Origin: Rhyzopertha dominica
Lineage: Eukaryota; Arthropoda; Insecta; Coleoptera; Bostrichidae
Reading direction: 5' to 3'
Assembly: GCA_025024175.1 (NCBI GenBank)
Contig: QCXZ01000001.1
Location: 23,926,942 to 23,990,941 of the forward strand
DNA length: 64,000 nt
Shown: piece after piece, positions 11,460 through 24,795 of the stretch
Numbering within the stretch: the stretch's first letter is position 1
Layout: each line of letters opens with the position of its first letter
The notes under the pieces: model-generated
Told to the model about the DNA's origin: nothing
Databases searched by the model: none
The model's input: the letters and a program-made list of their open reading frames with translations, nothing else
Translations under genes and position numbers: made by a program

Positions 11460-11892
11460 TTCCATTGTCGGAGAGAAAACAGTCTGTGATAAGGCACACA
11501 TATCAGTGGAATCCTCTCAATTATTATTTCTGTTATTATCGCATGACGTCCGACGGAGGCGGCCGGCTAGCGCCGATTGCCGTCGTCGTGACGTCGGCGC
11601 CAACGGACCAGTTTTCCAGTTGGCACAACGTCGGTAGGTTGCGCTTGTGTCCTTATTATCAGCCGCGCTCAGGAGCGCTCTCCGTCAAATTTTCAGACAG
11701 CCCGCGGGTTTTTAATTGGTCAACTTCGATTTTTGCACGGGACCACCGGACCGCATTGAACTGAAGATGACGGAAGTTACGCCTCCTGGATCGTGATTTC
11801 TTGTGTTTTCGCGTGTTTTGTGGACAATTGACTTACGCCTGTCAGACGATCTTGATAACACGTGTTTGAGAAAGCGATAGCAAACGTCACTG
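11460..11892 (+). promoter_or_regulatory. Putative CpG-rich promoter and non-coding first exon
   Basis: This is one of the most GC- and CpG-rich stretches of the window. It contains TGACGTCC, GTGACGTCGG, a GTCAAATTTTCAGACAGC block at 11684 and an inverted CCAAT-type box AATTGGTC at about 11714-11721. After 11760 the sequence resembles a 5' leader and ends in CACTG followed by GTAAGT, a strong splice donor at 11893. Open frames at 11434-11764 have no family likeness, and I read them as chance frames in GC-rich DNA. A 5' untranslated first exon of a gene transcribed to the right is the simplest reading. No downstream exon can be tied to it here. Confidence 0.4.
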
Positions 11893-12224
11893 GTAAGTGG
11901 CTTTATTTTTTAGAACGCTCACTCTCAAGTTGTTTATGCGGAGATATTAAACTGATGCTTTATTTATGTTTTACTCGCATTTTACTGCCGCTGTTAGGCA
12001 GTGGCGTATCGGATACATTAGGGTCCCTATAGACGAATGGGCTCTTTTTGAAATATTTCAACACTCTAGTGGCAGATCCATTTACAAAATAAATACCCGG
12101 AATTCATGATAAATTTCTCACTTTTAGTGGAATTTATTTTGCATCAATGATATCTACTGTTGAAGGCTAAAAATATATGGTTGCTGTTGTATCTAACGAT
12201 ATAATACGTAAGCAATTTAGAAAG

Positions 12225-12960
12225 AAATCTACCTAGCTATGAAAGAAAACATACTGAATTTGAACGATACTATATTTTTCAACATAACTTTCTTTTACAC
12301 TAACGCATTTTTCGCAACGTTTCTTCAACCGTGCCTGCAGAGTAATTGTCAATAGCACGCATTCGTCAAATCTTTTTCGGATAAGAATATCTTCATGTTT
12401 AAAAAAAAAGGTCGTATTATGCTAAACCGGAGCTGTAAGGTGGTTGGTGTAGTTCTGTAAAGGCGCAGTCTCTGATAATGTCGTCAACTTTACGAGCTTT
12501 GTGACCCCGCAATTATTGTCGTGCAACAGTAATTTCTATCGTTTGTGAGAATTCGGACGCCTTTCTTCCAGGACCAGTTCTATAAGTTCAGAATGGTTTT
12601 GCTATGTACCTGTGTAGATCCTATTGGCATATACCCTGTCAGCAGTGGGTATACCTTCAGTATCCCAAATGATCGTTGCCATCACTTGATTCCTGGAGAT
12701 TGTGTTTTGGTCTCTTTGGAACTTATGAACTCACCGCACTGATTCCCTTCTGATAGGCGGATCCCAGTTAAAAAAAACCCATGAGACAAACGATTTACAA
12801 TTTTTGAGAAAAACTTGCTGTCATCTTGTAAATAACAGAGACCTTTAGCCGCCTACCTGTAAGCATCAATTTTCAACTTGTTTTAGGTACATGCTCTGCC
12901 GCAGTTCGTGCATGCAGTGATCGTCTAGATAAATTAAATATCACCAACTAAATTAGAAGA
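12225..12960 (-). pseudogene. mariner-like transposase relic
   Basis: On the minus strand shifting frames give SKETKTQSPGIK (about 12725-12690), VMATIIWDTEGI (about 12686-12650), a block with LLHDNN (about 12527-12511), and a C-terminal RLKKRCEKCVSVKESYVEKY (about 12335-12270). The last matches the W-KCI---G-YVEK ending typical of mariner transposases. Multiple stops break it. The catalytic region is recognisable only as the VMATIIWD and LHDN segments, so the exact mariner subfamily is unknown. Confidence 0.65.
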
Positions 12961-13059
12961 AAGGTGTTGTAAAGAGTCGTAATTAATGTCACATGTAGTG
13001 TCATTGTAAACATGACAAATACGCAATACCGGCGACTGAGCAATAACGTTGGTCATACG

Positions 13060-13480
13060 AGTTGCATAGTAGAAGAATACATGCTGTAAATTTTAAATGT
13101 GGGGCCAGAAATCAAATCTTTTCCATTAGGTAAACAAATATAAAGCGTTGTAGAAATAGATGATGGTTAAATCTCCTCTCCTAATATATCCCATTAAATA
13201 AAAATGAGAAATGATTTCAAGAACTTCCTTTGTATAAATTCTATGCATTGTGTTGGGTTATTATAGATTGTGAACCATATTAGTGAGGCATATTCCAGTC
13301 TAGATCGCACGAACGAGTAATACAATGTTATAACTGTTACCTGTATAGTTTCAATAGATTGCAAAAAGGATACTGTATACTTCACTATAAACAAATTGTG
13401 AAACTGTTTGAAATCTTGGATTATTGCCGATTTATAGGGATGACAACTCCTGTGTTTTAAGCAATCCTGCACGATGCTAT
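13060..13480 (-). pseudogene. Jockey/CR1-type reverse transcriptase C-terminal relic
   Basis: A 92-codon minus-strand frame (13472-13194) contains LYYSFVRSRLEYASLIW followed by QRKFLKSF. These match the L--SLVRS-LEY-S-IW---Y---I--IQR-FLR thumb/connection motif downstream of the catalytic domain in Jockey-, CR1- and I-type non-LTR retrotransposons. Past the frame, LQRFIFVYLMEKI (about 13150-13110) resembles the following LL-LYKLVNG-ID segment. The catalytic part and the endonuclease are absent, so this is a truncated insertion. Confidence 0.7.
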
Positions 13481-13489
13481 TAACGTTAT

Positions 13490-15560
13490 TAGGTATGTTC
13501 GTTTCTCGTCCAATTTCGCGTGTAGGCTTAGTGGGGTGATATGTTAGGTACTTGTTTTACAAATTTTCTTTTAGCTCTAGACCTCCGCGAATGCCACATT
13601 TCTCACTAGCTGCAGCAAACCTCCATCGTTTTCCAAGTCTCTGTTTTCTCTTTCTTTGTTTATAAAGAAATGTCCAAATTATTCAAAATTAGCCCAGGAA
13701 GGCATTACACGATAACACTACTAGGTATAATAAAACTTGAAGCTTTAAAAGATAGCTGCCAAACGTTGGTAGAAAGAAAAAGGCTTTTATTCAATTTTGA
13801 CAAAAAAAAGCGCATAAAAAATAAGGAAGTTAGGCATATTTTCTCCAAAATAAATGACAAATTTTCCGATTGTTTGAAGGAAATGACAACATCATCAAAG
13901 TATACCTTTATTTATTTGATAACTAGCTGACTGCTTTTACCTCTGTATACTCTATGCTTGGTCAGGAAATCGTTAACACATTCTATGTACATATATCGTT
14001 GCACCATTTGCAGACTCTGCTGATCAAGAAGGATCATCAGTTACAGTTTCAAATACTATTGTTCTACACAGTACCATTCCGAACACAATTAATTTTAGAT
14101 TTTGCAACCAATCTAGAATAAATGTACACATAGTAGTTTAAGACCACGTAAGAGTATATTTTTTACATTTAACCGCTTGGTAACACTAGATTTTATGTGC
14201 AGAACGCGAAATAAACATTTAAAGCAACGCTTTTAATTTTTGCTTGAAAACCACTAAAGTAGCTACAATACTCACATCAACACTACTATTTTCTTTTGTA
14301 TTTATTCCTGAAGTGTACCATATACCATGCACCTTGTACAAGGCTTTCAAAGCTTTCATTACGTAATATAAAAAGCCCCAAAAATATTTTGTACCGTCTG
14401 TGTTTGGTACATAATGAATTGAAACGTTGAATTCTCGATTTTTCATTGATATAATTAGCATCATCAGTCAAAACCACATAAAATCTAAACAACTTAATTT
14501 CTGTGTTTATTGTGTATTTAATGTGTTCAAGAATATACAATACAAAATCTTGGTTGTGCATGCAATTTCATTGAATGTGCACATGTATACTCAAACTCGA
14601 ATATTCCTATTTTTAATGTTGCTTAATAGTCTCTTACTACATTTTGTTGCGCCTTGAAATAAAGCTAACGGGACCAGCAGAATAGAACCTTCTTAAATAA
14701 GTTCGGACACAATCAGTCGTGGCTTTCATACTAAAAACACCAAGCCATGTACACCACTATGGTACATATCCATTGTTTTCCCGCCAAAATGTGCTGGAGA
14801 AATTCGAGTTCATTTTAAACTTAATAAGATACCGGTAATAGCTTCCTCAAATCGCGGCACATTCATAAAACAAGAATCAGAGAAGCGCATGATCACAAAA
14901 ATACTTGGTACAACTATTGAAGAAAAATGCCTACATCTAGCATGATAGCTTGTCTACTTATTTTTATGCAAGTAGAAGTTTTAGCTTCCATTATATATAT
15001 GTTGTAGAAGTCGGACGAGTTTACAGCCTAACTGGACTCCTATTTTAGTCTTCTCAAAGCAAATTTTGGCGGTCCAACGAATCCAAATAACATAACTTTA
15101 AATAATTACTTTAATGTAATTAAATCGCGAATTAAAGATTCAAACAAATAACAAGTTTTATAGCATAGTTCCCTTTACCCTTTCGACCTATGCATATTTT
15201 TTTACAGATCCCCGAGTAATATATAGAAATTGCGATTCAAGGCGCTAGAACCTGTACATACCTGTATTTTTCTCTACAGATGAATGATAACGCCACTGAC
15301 GATAGCTTGCATCTTCTAAACGGCATTTCAAGATCGTATCAGATGGGACGAAACAAGAAAATATATCGCTTCAAACGTCATCGCAGGGAAAATAACAAAA
15401 CTGGAATAGGATCAGAAAAACAGCGGCTCTGAAAATAGTTTTATAAATATGAAAGTTTATGTGTTGCGACCTTACTCGCGACACCGCCGTATACTACTAT
15501 TTTAACAACCTATAATAATTATTATGGCTGGCTTTCGAATTTTTTAGACGTTGGTTCGTA
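13490..15560. other. Unassigned intergenic DNA
   Basis: Open frames at 13670-13930, 14219-14561 and 14427-14657 have lysine- or isoleucine-rich, AT-driven composition and no recognised motif. I see no RNA gene or element ends. Confidence 0.4.
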
Positions 15561-15900
15561 CGGTACGTATAAATGTAACGATCACCTACCCAGTCAGCTC
15601 ATTATATGATTTACTGTCGTTTGCCTAATTCGTTGTTTCCGGTTCTGATGTCGCCAGGCCGTTATTGGGGTATAGGCAAGCGAAGAAGACATCTTTCAAA
15701 CTCCGTTCGGACTCTTGCGTTATTTATTTTCCGAGGGGAATGTCTCGAGGATTTCGAGACAATTGGTTGTCAGGTCAAATTTCAGGGTTGAGACAGCGGA
15801 CATTGTTTCGATTGGTCGAACTTATTTTGTCGCGTGCCTAAACGTACGGATCAGTATTCTGAGGATTAAATAATACATAGAAGTGGACTGTTAAGGATTT
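15560..15900 (+). promoter_or_regulatory. Second promoter-like block related to that at 11.5-11.9 kb
   Basis: CpG content rises again here. GTCAAATTTCAG (15774-15785), then GAGACAGC, then ATTGGTC (15811-15817) repeat the order and near-spacing of GTCAAATTTTCAGACAGC and ATTGGTC in the block at 11684-11721. A stem-capable CTCGAGGATTTCGAG lies at 15745-15759. The short frame at 15606-15791 shows no family likeness. It may be an alternative promoter, a duplicated promoter, or a repeat. No clear donor follows. Confidence 0.3.
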
Positions 15901-16689
15901 GTTAAAAAGTATACGACGATCAATCATCGCCTATTTACTACGACCTAGCCTGATTTTCGTTGTTTAACTTTGAGCAAAGCTCTATTTTGGTATGAACCTT
16001 GATAGTATGTGTTAAAAGTCTTCGTCCATGTAAACCGTTTTTCATAAATATTCTGGTTACCTTGGCTTGGCAAAAAAAATGCTAATTTTTGAATTCGTAG
16101 TTTAGGAGAATGTATAAAAAAATGATAATAATGTATAAACTTATATAAAAAAGTAAGGAGAAATGTATTTAGCTCTGACAGGGAATCGAAAGAATGTTAT
16201 ACAGCACTTTTGAACAATATAAAGATATTATAAAACGAGCAACCCATCTATACACATAAATATAGCTTATTACGTAGCGACACCGTTTCGGAGATAATGG
16301 ATAAGATTCATAAAGTTAAAAGTGATGTTTATAAATGATCGCTTTTTAAAAGAAAGCATCGAAAAATTCTCACTAACTATTTTTACTTGCATTGGTACAC
16401 CAGAAACTTTAAAATACACACAAAATGACAGTAATACAAACAGAAGTGTCGATTGAGTCGGTGTCAACCTTAAACCTGTCAATATGCTATGGACGAAAAG
16501 TAGGTATTCCACAACATTGTGCACTGTTGCCAATTTAAATCAGTTTTATCATTCTCTCTACCTTGTGCTCAAGGGTATGTTATGATGGTAATGGAAATTG
16601 GACGTTGATGACCTGCCTAACTTTAAAGTTCTGCGAACAACGGTTTACATATATCACGGTGGCATAATTTTGATTAATTTTGAAAACGA

Positions 16690-18160
16690 TAGTCACAGGT
16701 TTCTGATATAAAAATTAAAGCAATACACAATCATCCAGGTTCTTTCCAAGCTATTAAATGATTAAAAAGTCATTACCAGCAAAATTGTCTTTAAAAAGCA
16801 GCTTGATAATGAGGTCGCCCAGAAATGCCTATCTAAAAGTTCAGTTTTTGAGGCGTTTGGGTCTGACTTCCAAATAAAATAATTGGGTTGGTATGTATCA
16901 CTCCAATAACGGCAATTATTCATGTTCACCTCATCTTGATCGGCGAAACAGTTGTAAGGTAAACTCATAACTCAAATGCTCAGTAAAATTTTGGCAAACT
17001 GTAAACGTCGTTTTTTTGAGAAGTTTTATGTTGTATGGACGAAATTCGACAATCCATGAACACCACTTTTTGAGACGCCACGCAGTGATGGGCGTTTACG
17101 CGTAAATTATAATTTTCTACGTTACACGCGTATAAAATGTAGATAAAGCACTTTGGCGTAGATTTTAAGTAGAAAATACAAGACGAGTATATTNTGGCTA
17201 AAGTGTATTAGCTACACGCTAATACTAATGGAAATTATTTTATTTATAATTTTTCTGCTTTATTAGCTTCTCCATGTGTCGAATTCCTTAAAAATGTTTA
17301 AATTTAATACAGTTTTTGTATCTATATTACAAACTCACACAACATATTTTAGTGAGCAATCTAAATGGTTTCTGTTACTTCTTTGGTCACAAAGACAATA
17401 AAGCACATGTTTCTAAGTCTCTCCTTCCAGAACTATATTAGGTATATTCCTAGGAAACTTATCTTTGACATACTATCAAATTCGGAACCGCATGCTTCAG
17501 ATACAAATTAATTTTTCTTCAAAGGAAGGTATTAACCAATAACCACTTGTCACTTGTCTTTAGATCAATAGGGTAGCATATGAAACTGGCAGTCTATTTC
17601 CGTTTATAGCGAAGGAAGACAATAAAATTACAGTTTATATCATTGAAGTCTCTTTCACCGATTTAGACCTCCAAAATGCTTTTGACAGCACGCTTGTCCT
17701 GCACAGTCGGGTCTTCTAACCTTAATTAACGTATGCCCAAACAAGTTATTGTTTAGACATTTCTCTAGCTAAGGTAGTTTAATCACCAATGAATGACAAT
17801 AATAAAATACAAAATAGTATTAACATTTGAAGCATTTTGAGCAGTAACGATAACGAACACCATTAAAAAGCTGAAAATTTCTGTTTATCTACACAATGCC
17901 ATTTTCTACAGTAAACTTTCAAAGTAGAATATTACATAGTTTACGCGTAGATAACAGCGTAATCTACATGGCGTATTCTACGCGCCCATCACTGGACGCC
18001 AGATTCTTGAGCAATTTTTCTCAAAAACTGCCTGTTACTTTTTAAAAGATAACAAAGAACAGCCACCTTAGCAGCATCATTTCGGATAGGACCCCCATGG
18101 TCATGCTTTTTGTTTGCAGCAATGTCCGCATGTTTTTGATTGGTACACGGCGCGTTGTTT
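16690..18160 (-). pseudogene. DDE transposase relic interrupted by a hAT element
   Basis: On the minus strand the N-terminal helix-turn-helix part lies at about 18150-18000 (VAVLCYLLKSNRQFLRKIAQ and ESGVSKSGVHGL), like the LEN-GTSLRKIA--TGVS-TTVHRIL motif. The frame then meets the hAT insertion at 17994-17083 and resumes on its far side. At about 16968-16740, DQDEVNMNNCRYWSDTYQPN and GDLIIKLLFKDNFAGNDFL match the F-DE--F---G-VN--NCRYWS--NP and G--IGPFF--GNLTG blocks. Stops and deletions make it inactive. It is likely related to the DUF4817-type relics, but the split and decay limit certainty. Confidence 0.65.
17083..17994. mobile_element. Non-autonomous hAT-type element
   Basis: The ends are CAGTGATGGGCG at 17083 and its reverse complement CGCCCATCACTG ending at 17994. 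CAGTG is a typical hAT terminus. The 8-bp flanks GACGCCAC (17074-17081) and GACGCCAG (17995-18002) look like a target-site duplication with one change; one extra G sits inside the left flank. Subterminal ACGCGTA and GTAGA motifs recur near both ends. No transposase is seen. Removing the element rejoins the split transposase relic around it, which confirms the insertion. Confidence 0.75.
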
Positions 18161-19000
18161 TTATACTAGAGTTTTACTAGTTCAAATTTGTGTTCTGTAC
18201 TAGAAACCAGTTTTTACTTTTAATTATTGAACGCCAATAATAATTACTTATGAAATCAAGCATAAATTGTGCAAAAGGTGATAACTTTACAAACTTTGGC
18301 CAAAAGGAATTTCTATAAGTTCATCCATATCACAAAAAACTTGTTAATTACTTGAACGAGGGTGTTACGGATTGAAAATTGTGAAAATTCTAATAAAGCT
18401 TAGACAATTTCATGATTCTAAAAAAACGAGAGAGTATACTTGATAAAACCAGCTGCAAAATCACGTGTCATTCGACATTTGATCCTATTTAATTGGTTTG
18501 ACGGGGTGGCTCAGTCACTGTGTATTTGCTTAGGTATATTAACATTGCTTTATTAATTCTTCTTCGTTCTTATTCCTATCTCTTGTATGTGTATACGTTC
18601 AGTGCCTTTCATTTGTTGAACATACTTTCTTAACAAATAATCAAATTTTGAGTGAAATAATATTTCCGATTATATGGAGAAGCATCGAAATTATAGTAGT
18701 ATTAAAACAAGAGAGCGAAAACGTTTACCTTATAAATGTTATTCATATTTCATTTACCAGCTCGTAATAATTAGCAATATCGTAATGACAGGTAACTGTT
18801 CTATGTATGGACTACTGCTGTGTTCCCAATTTTCGCAGTAAACGACGTGACGTTTATCAATCTTATGCCGATAAAAGGAAAACAAATCAATAAGCAAACA
18901 AGCGAGAAGTAATCCGATAAGTGTTCCGTTATCAAAGATTTAGTATACCATCACAATGCGATTTAGCATTTTAGAGTGCGCCAGAGCTATGACACAACAC
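18161..19000. other. Unassigned AT-rich DNA
   Basis: No gene, repeat boundary or RNA motif recognised. Confidence 0.4.
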
Positions 19001-19235
19001 AACCTCTGCGTGCATTTTCCCGTGACAGCTTTCATTTGCGAACTTTTAGTTATTGTTTTTACAAACAAAGCTGCTCAGCGAGAGTTTTATAAGTTTCGCT
19101 AACTTTGAGAACTTCGCCCGAGTTACTCAGTTATTCTCCCCGGGTGGAGAGCCCGGACGATTTCTGCACTCCAGCCTTCTAATTCCAACAATGGATTTTA
19201 TTAGGACACTCTTCGTGAAAATGCAGGTTTAGATA
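19001..19235 (+). other. Possible first coding exon or regulatory block
   Basis: The composition is less AT-rich than its surroundings. An ATG at 19191 in an AACAATGG start context opens MDFIRTLFVKMQ before a stop. A weak donor-like CAG/GTTTAG would truncate it after 12 codons. This could be the 5' end of a gene, but the donor is poor and no second exon is identifiable, so it is offered only as a candidate. Confidence 0.15.
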
Positions 19236-19929
19236 AGAGTGCTGTTAATACCTATATACGTAGATGCAAAGTTAGTTTTCTTGGATTGTGGTTGTTTTGA
19301 AGGTGAAGTGATAAAGTACATTCTTCCGTAGCTTTTTATTTTGAAAAAAGAGCACAAAACGACTCTATATTACTTTAAAACGATATAACCTAAAACACTA
19401 TATATATTATTGCATATTCGGATCCTTTTGTTGATATTCAACAGCACTATGTTAAGCATACATGTTGCCTACAGTAGGCCCTTTCGGCATTAATGTTTTT
19501 TTTTTAAACTGACGTTTTCAGCATATGGAAGAATGAATAACTGGGAAAGTAAAAAATAGCGACATGCGGTTTTGTCGTTTATCACTGTACGAATATATAA
19601 CAATAAACATGACCCAGCAATTAAATAAATTTTATCGCAAAAATAGAAACATGTAACGAGGGTGGCAACTAATACGAATACAAAACAACTTATTTAAATT
19701 AGGGGTGTTGACATTTCCTAGACGCAGAGTTTATTTCTTGGAATGCTACCTTGATGCTTTGTTTCATATCATTCTTTTTAGTAAATGGCTTTTGGTATGC
19801 AACATTTATGGTGTATTATGTATTATCACGAAGAAATCTGATGATCTGGGTGGCCAGTTTATAACTCCACCTCTACCATTTGGTTCGTATCTTTGATTTA
19901 CAAAAAGCATTTAAAAATAGGTAAAGATA

Positions 19930-20009
19930 CAGTGTGGTGTGCTGCGGGAAAATAATAAAATCTAAAATACAGCACTAACAAATTCTTTTTCCCACATCAC
20001 ACCACACTG
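19930..20009. mobile_element. 80-bp hairpin MITE with TA target duplication
   Basis: CAGTGTGGTGTGCTGCGGGA at 19930 is matched by its near-perfect reverse complement ending CACACCACACTG at 20009. The arms are about 24 bp with two mismatches and the loop is about 32 bases. Both ends are flanked by TA (19928-19929 and 20010-20011), as expected for Tc1/mariner-type MITEs. Confidence 0.65.
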
Positions 20010-20012
20010 TAT

Positions 20013-23000
20013 GTACACTTAAGTTTGTTTTATGCATTAGTATTTAATAAGTTCCAAAAACTCTACTATGCTTCATTAATGAAGATTGTGTCTATTAACA
20101 GGACCGTTTTATAGGGAGTGTTGCTTCATCACTGACCAAAACGTAATTTAGGAAGTGCGGATGTTCTCTAATTTCATTGGACAATAAACACTCCTGCATA
20201 GAAGAACATAGTATTTATTCATTTCTCGCAGAAGTTGCATGTAACATAAGTGCCATTTATTTTTCTTTTGTAATTGTCCAAATTCGAGCCTAGCTGATGT
20301 CCAGTACCTTCTCTAACTCTCTCCCGCATCCTCCACCAAATTTAGCATTACATCAAATGATCTTTCTTCACCTGTATAGTATAATCTGGTCATTTACATT
20401 TTGTGTGATCAACACTACCACTTTCTTCAAAGGCATGTTTCAATTCTTGAAATGCTAGAAAATATATGTGTTTTATTCTCATTTGATATTTTGCGCGTAA
20501 ACCCTGGACGTTATCAAGCAATTCTTATCACTTTCACCGATATAGCGGATCATACTAATTCTTTCGTCTTTCGTAAAAGTAATTTTGTTTTAATGACGAA
20601 ATAAATGCTCGAGAGTGTAAAAAACAAAAATACAAATGTAAAATACGAATGAAACTCAACAAATGTGGCGGAACAAAAAAATAAATTATTTTGGGTCCTT
20701 TTCATTGTTTTAATGCAAAATGGGTAGAAAATTGCTAATACAGCAAAAATGGTTAAAGGTAGAAAGAGAAAAGTATATCGTGTTTGCACATGTAAACAAA
20801 TTACACCACTCTATTAAACAAAAAGTAGTTATCCATAGTACACCTTTCCAAAATTCAAAAACTGACGTGCAAAAGCATGTATGCTTGACAAAGTGCTTTT
20901 CAATGTCAAAAAGAAATTCGAAAATTCAGTAATACATGAGGTATTCAATTTAAAATAAAATAGTTGCGTGCAGTGCTGAAATTAAGATTGTTTTAGTCCT
21001 GCTTTTTTTTCTAACATTCATAATAAAGAAGCTAGAGAAGGATGTCACACCAATGGGGTGCTTGTATGCATTGTACAGCAATACAATACATCTCCATACA
21101 AGTGCTTTAGACATTGAAACACTAATTCACAAAATTTTTCAAGTATTAAAGTGTAACTTGCAGAAGAGTATTGCTTTCCTATTTCCCGAATCACACTGTA
21201 CTTTATATTACATGTTTTGAACTTATTAATTTGATAAAATACTATTATATTTTAATAGAATATAACGACATAACGTGCACACACAGCTCAAGCTCCAGTA
21301 AAACTTCAATTAACTTTATTGCTAAGTTAACTTTAATTGTGTTCTGATTTATAAGCAGCGTAGTATGGATATTGACTGAAGTACTTAGAATCGCCGTTAA
21401 TGGATTATAACAATTTGTCTTCAACAGCTATATCGATTTCTGTTAGTATGGTACTGGTGTAAGGTAAGACGACAAAGGTTGCCCTTAGAAATAACATTAA
21501 TATAATTTATAACGCGATTTTATAACGCAGGTTACTGTTTCGTTTTCGATGCACGGTGTAATGTATTAAATGGAAAAGATTTTGAACACACTTGATTAAT
21601 AATAATTAATTAAGTAATTAATAATATTATTCGAACTTAGGATTTCGTACTGGGTTGAACCCTCCGCTTCTCTCTCCTGTTAGCAAAAGGCGCTACAAAT
21701 TTAAATTATTTTAAATACTTATATATAAAGGTAAAAAGTTAAAAATATTTTTAAATAGCTGTGGGATTGAAGGTGGGACATACAGAGGCGACAAAATGAG
21801 ATTATTTGCGAAACGTACAAGCGTTAAGGCATCTAACAATAATCATATATATTGTATAGTAATTCATCAGCATTTGTACGGCATTAAATGAATTAGATTG
21901 ATGGAAAAAAAAGCAATGCAGCATATAAAACTGATGTTATCGTTAATACAGTGCATAGGTTACACCTCTTTGAACCTAAGTCGCTACCGATGCATTAATT
22001 GATTGAATTTGTAAATAGCAAACACTATTAGTGTAATTCAATAATTCTCTGTCGACGCGCACTGCTAGGACTATCCATAACGATCTAGAAAAGCGGAAAA
22101 CATTTCTGGTAAACACTCGCATATGTATGTAGATTGATGTAAATGAAGTCCATATTGAAAACAAACTTGAGAGATAACTGAGCGTTTCGAACGCAACTGG
22201 TTGTAAGTTACCGCTCTTGATACGGTTCCACTCATGCAATGCGAGCATAATTATGTTGATTACTACATTTAAAGTCGAAATACATTAGGACACACGGCTG
22301 ATAGATAAATGGTGACTTTCTTCGCTTGCTGCGTTTAGTATGGACGGACGTTATGTAAATAATGTCGTGTGCCATCATTGCTTCCAAACTACAAATGTTT
22401 TTAGCTCGGAGCATTGGCGTTTCATCCTTACGATAAAATCGAAAATAGCTAGTTAAAGACGCAAATTAAAATATAAATTCGGAACACATTACTTGGTAAA
22501 TCCATTGGCGCCTTATTTACTTGTGCAAATTGGGGAACTCATTGTTTTAACAATTGGGTTTCTTGTGGGTTTCTTCAGCGCGAGTGTTAAAGATAAAGCA
22601 ACAAGTTAGCGAGGTTAAGGGTTTTTACTTTACATCTTCATTTTTCTCGCATCGTTTTCTGACGGATTAAAGACTTTGATAAGTAAGGATTAAATAATAA
22701 GCCACCTTATCGGAAGCCTTGTAGTATGCAGTACCCAGAAAATACACACCTTGTATTACAGGATGCAGTAGCAGTTTTGTTCCCAAGGAGTTTTGCGATT
22801 GTAGAATTGAATAATTATTATGCTCAAGGACTATGGATATGATATATATGAAAAGGAGTGGAGAGGTCTACATCTGGCTTCGATGATTAGAATAAAAAAA
22901 CAGCTTAGGGGCATCAAATAACACATAATACATTGGATTCAATTTCTTTTCAGAATGAGATACAGCAGTTTTTTTCTTAAGATAGTCTGTTATATAATAA

Positions 23001-24795
23001 TGTCCTGCTGGCTGAGGAAGTACTATTAGACTACTAACGCTCGAAGTGTTAAATGGACAGAAATAATTTAGAGCTTTGATGTAGCAAATTCATTTTTCTC
23101 TTTGCATCGAGCGTTTTTAATTTTTTTTCGTACTCAAACAAAGTTATTAAGACCCCATGTTGAAATACATAATAGAACTATTTTACTAACTATTATAATA
23201 GTAATAATAATTATAATAATAATAATGGCTTTTCATTCCACTAGTACAATGAAAAGCGCAAAGTAATTTGAAAAAGGAATAATTACAACTTGATTAATAA
23301 TTTCTAGTAAGTTACTGTTAAAATACGCAAACTTTTCATTAATATCAAACATACCATGAATCTCACACCGATTTGTTTTTCGCAGGTCCCTAAGAAATGC
23401 ATCACGATCAGAATATTTAAAGGATCTGTAAGTCTTGAAAAAAACGGTTTTTTTGACTCATACCTTAATCTCAAATCACAATATTTATTATTACCATCAT
23501 TTTATTATCACTATAACGGTATAACAGTAGGTACTTACCTACTAGTCCATTATCGGATGTGTCGGATGAGTCAGTATATTCCCATACATTAATAATAAAC
23601 TGATTTTGACTGTCGTATAGATATCAAATAGAACGTATTTATTGACGTCTCTTTTATCAACTGTTAACAGTGGTGCACATATAATTTCAAATTTCGGGCG
23701 TATCTACTTACATTTCTTTCACTGCCTCGTCACCAAATCCGTTTTGACCAATATTACATCCGCATTAATTTTTGGCAATTGTCTACACATATTCAGTCGT
23801 ATTGTACTAAACTGTCTGTGGTAAGATGGTATACGTACAAGTAAATACTCATGCCTGCTGCATAATTTATCTAATACTTACCTATTTTTTCTGTAGTTTT
23901 GTGTGGATTTGCAATATCTAAATTGTCTCCTACATTAATGCTGTAATCATCTATCCAATATATGTGGTCCTTTTTAGCCAATTTGAAGAAACATTTTTTT
24001 CAGTTAGTTCAAATTGATAGGAGGCTGCCCGTTATTTTAGTAGCGGTAACAATTTTTCGGAAATCCATTTTTTTAAATAATTTTCTAATAAAAAAAAGTC
24101 AAACTCGCATCTTCATTTTCACTTTTCATAAACCCGCCTGCTCTTCCTGCGTGTAAAAAGATGTAGTTTTCATTTTGTGTTTTTTCTTATCATTTTAAAA
24201 TGGTAAGCTTACTTTTTAACAAGGTTCCCCAGGAATTATCGGTCTTAATTTTTCTTTTTATCTTTCATAAATGCAATAGCTTTCATTGCCAACTCACGAC
24301 TTTTTACGTCCAACACAGTCACTAAAAACACAATTTCACACACTATTAAACTAAACGTGATGTTTTCACTGAGGATCAAAACAAGAATAAACTCCTCCAT
24401 GCAGTTACAGTGATTTATAGGTGTATAATAAATCATGTGATTGATTTAAATGTCATTTCTTAATTTTTATGAGGCTTATCCCAAAGTTTGTATAGGTATT
24501 TATATATATGTATTCCGCATTTTTCAAGAAAGATTGAAACAACTATTAAAGTACTTCGGCAAAAGCACACCTTTCATATAATTACCTATAACTTTGATTA
24601 CAGGTAATAAAGAGAAAGAACATACTTGATATTTTAAAGTATTTTACTATGTAATGCTGTTGAACACCATCCGGCGCATTTGCAGCCGAATTGCCCGTCG
24701 CTCGGTATTGTCAGCTTCAGAGCGTAATTCGCTGCAGTGGCCAGATTATGGCTATTTTATACCGCATTCTAATATGAGTTTTATTTTCGTTTGAG
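20013..24795. other. Long unassigned stretch
   Basis: Nothing here is a convincing gene. Open frames (20401-20932, 21976-22414, 23356-24156) show AT-driven composition and no motif. AT-rich trinucleotide runs (ATA/TAA) occur at 23180-23225. A patch at 22500-22700 has TTATC/GATAA-type sites and could be an enhancer, which is speculative. Confidence 0.4.

Noticed and set aside
21050..21115. Imperfect hairpin (GCTTGTATG...CATACAAGTGC) as a microRNA precursor
   Set aside because: The arms are short, with a 7-base bulge and small loop. Without expression or conservation it does not meet microRNA criteria.
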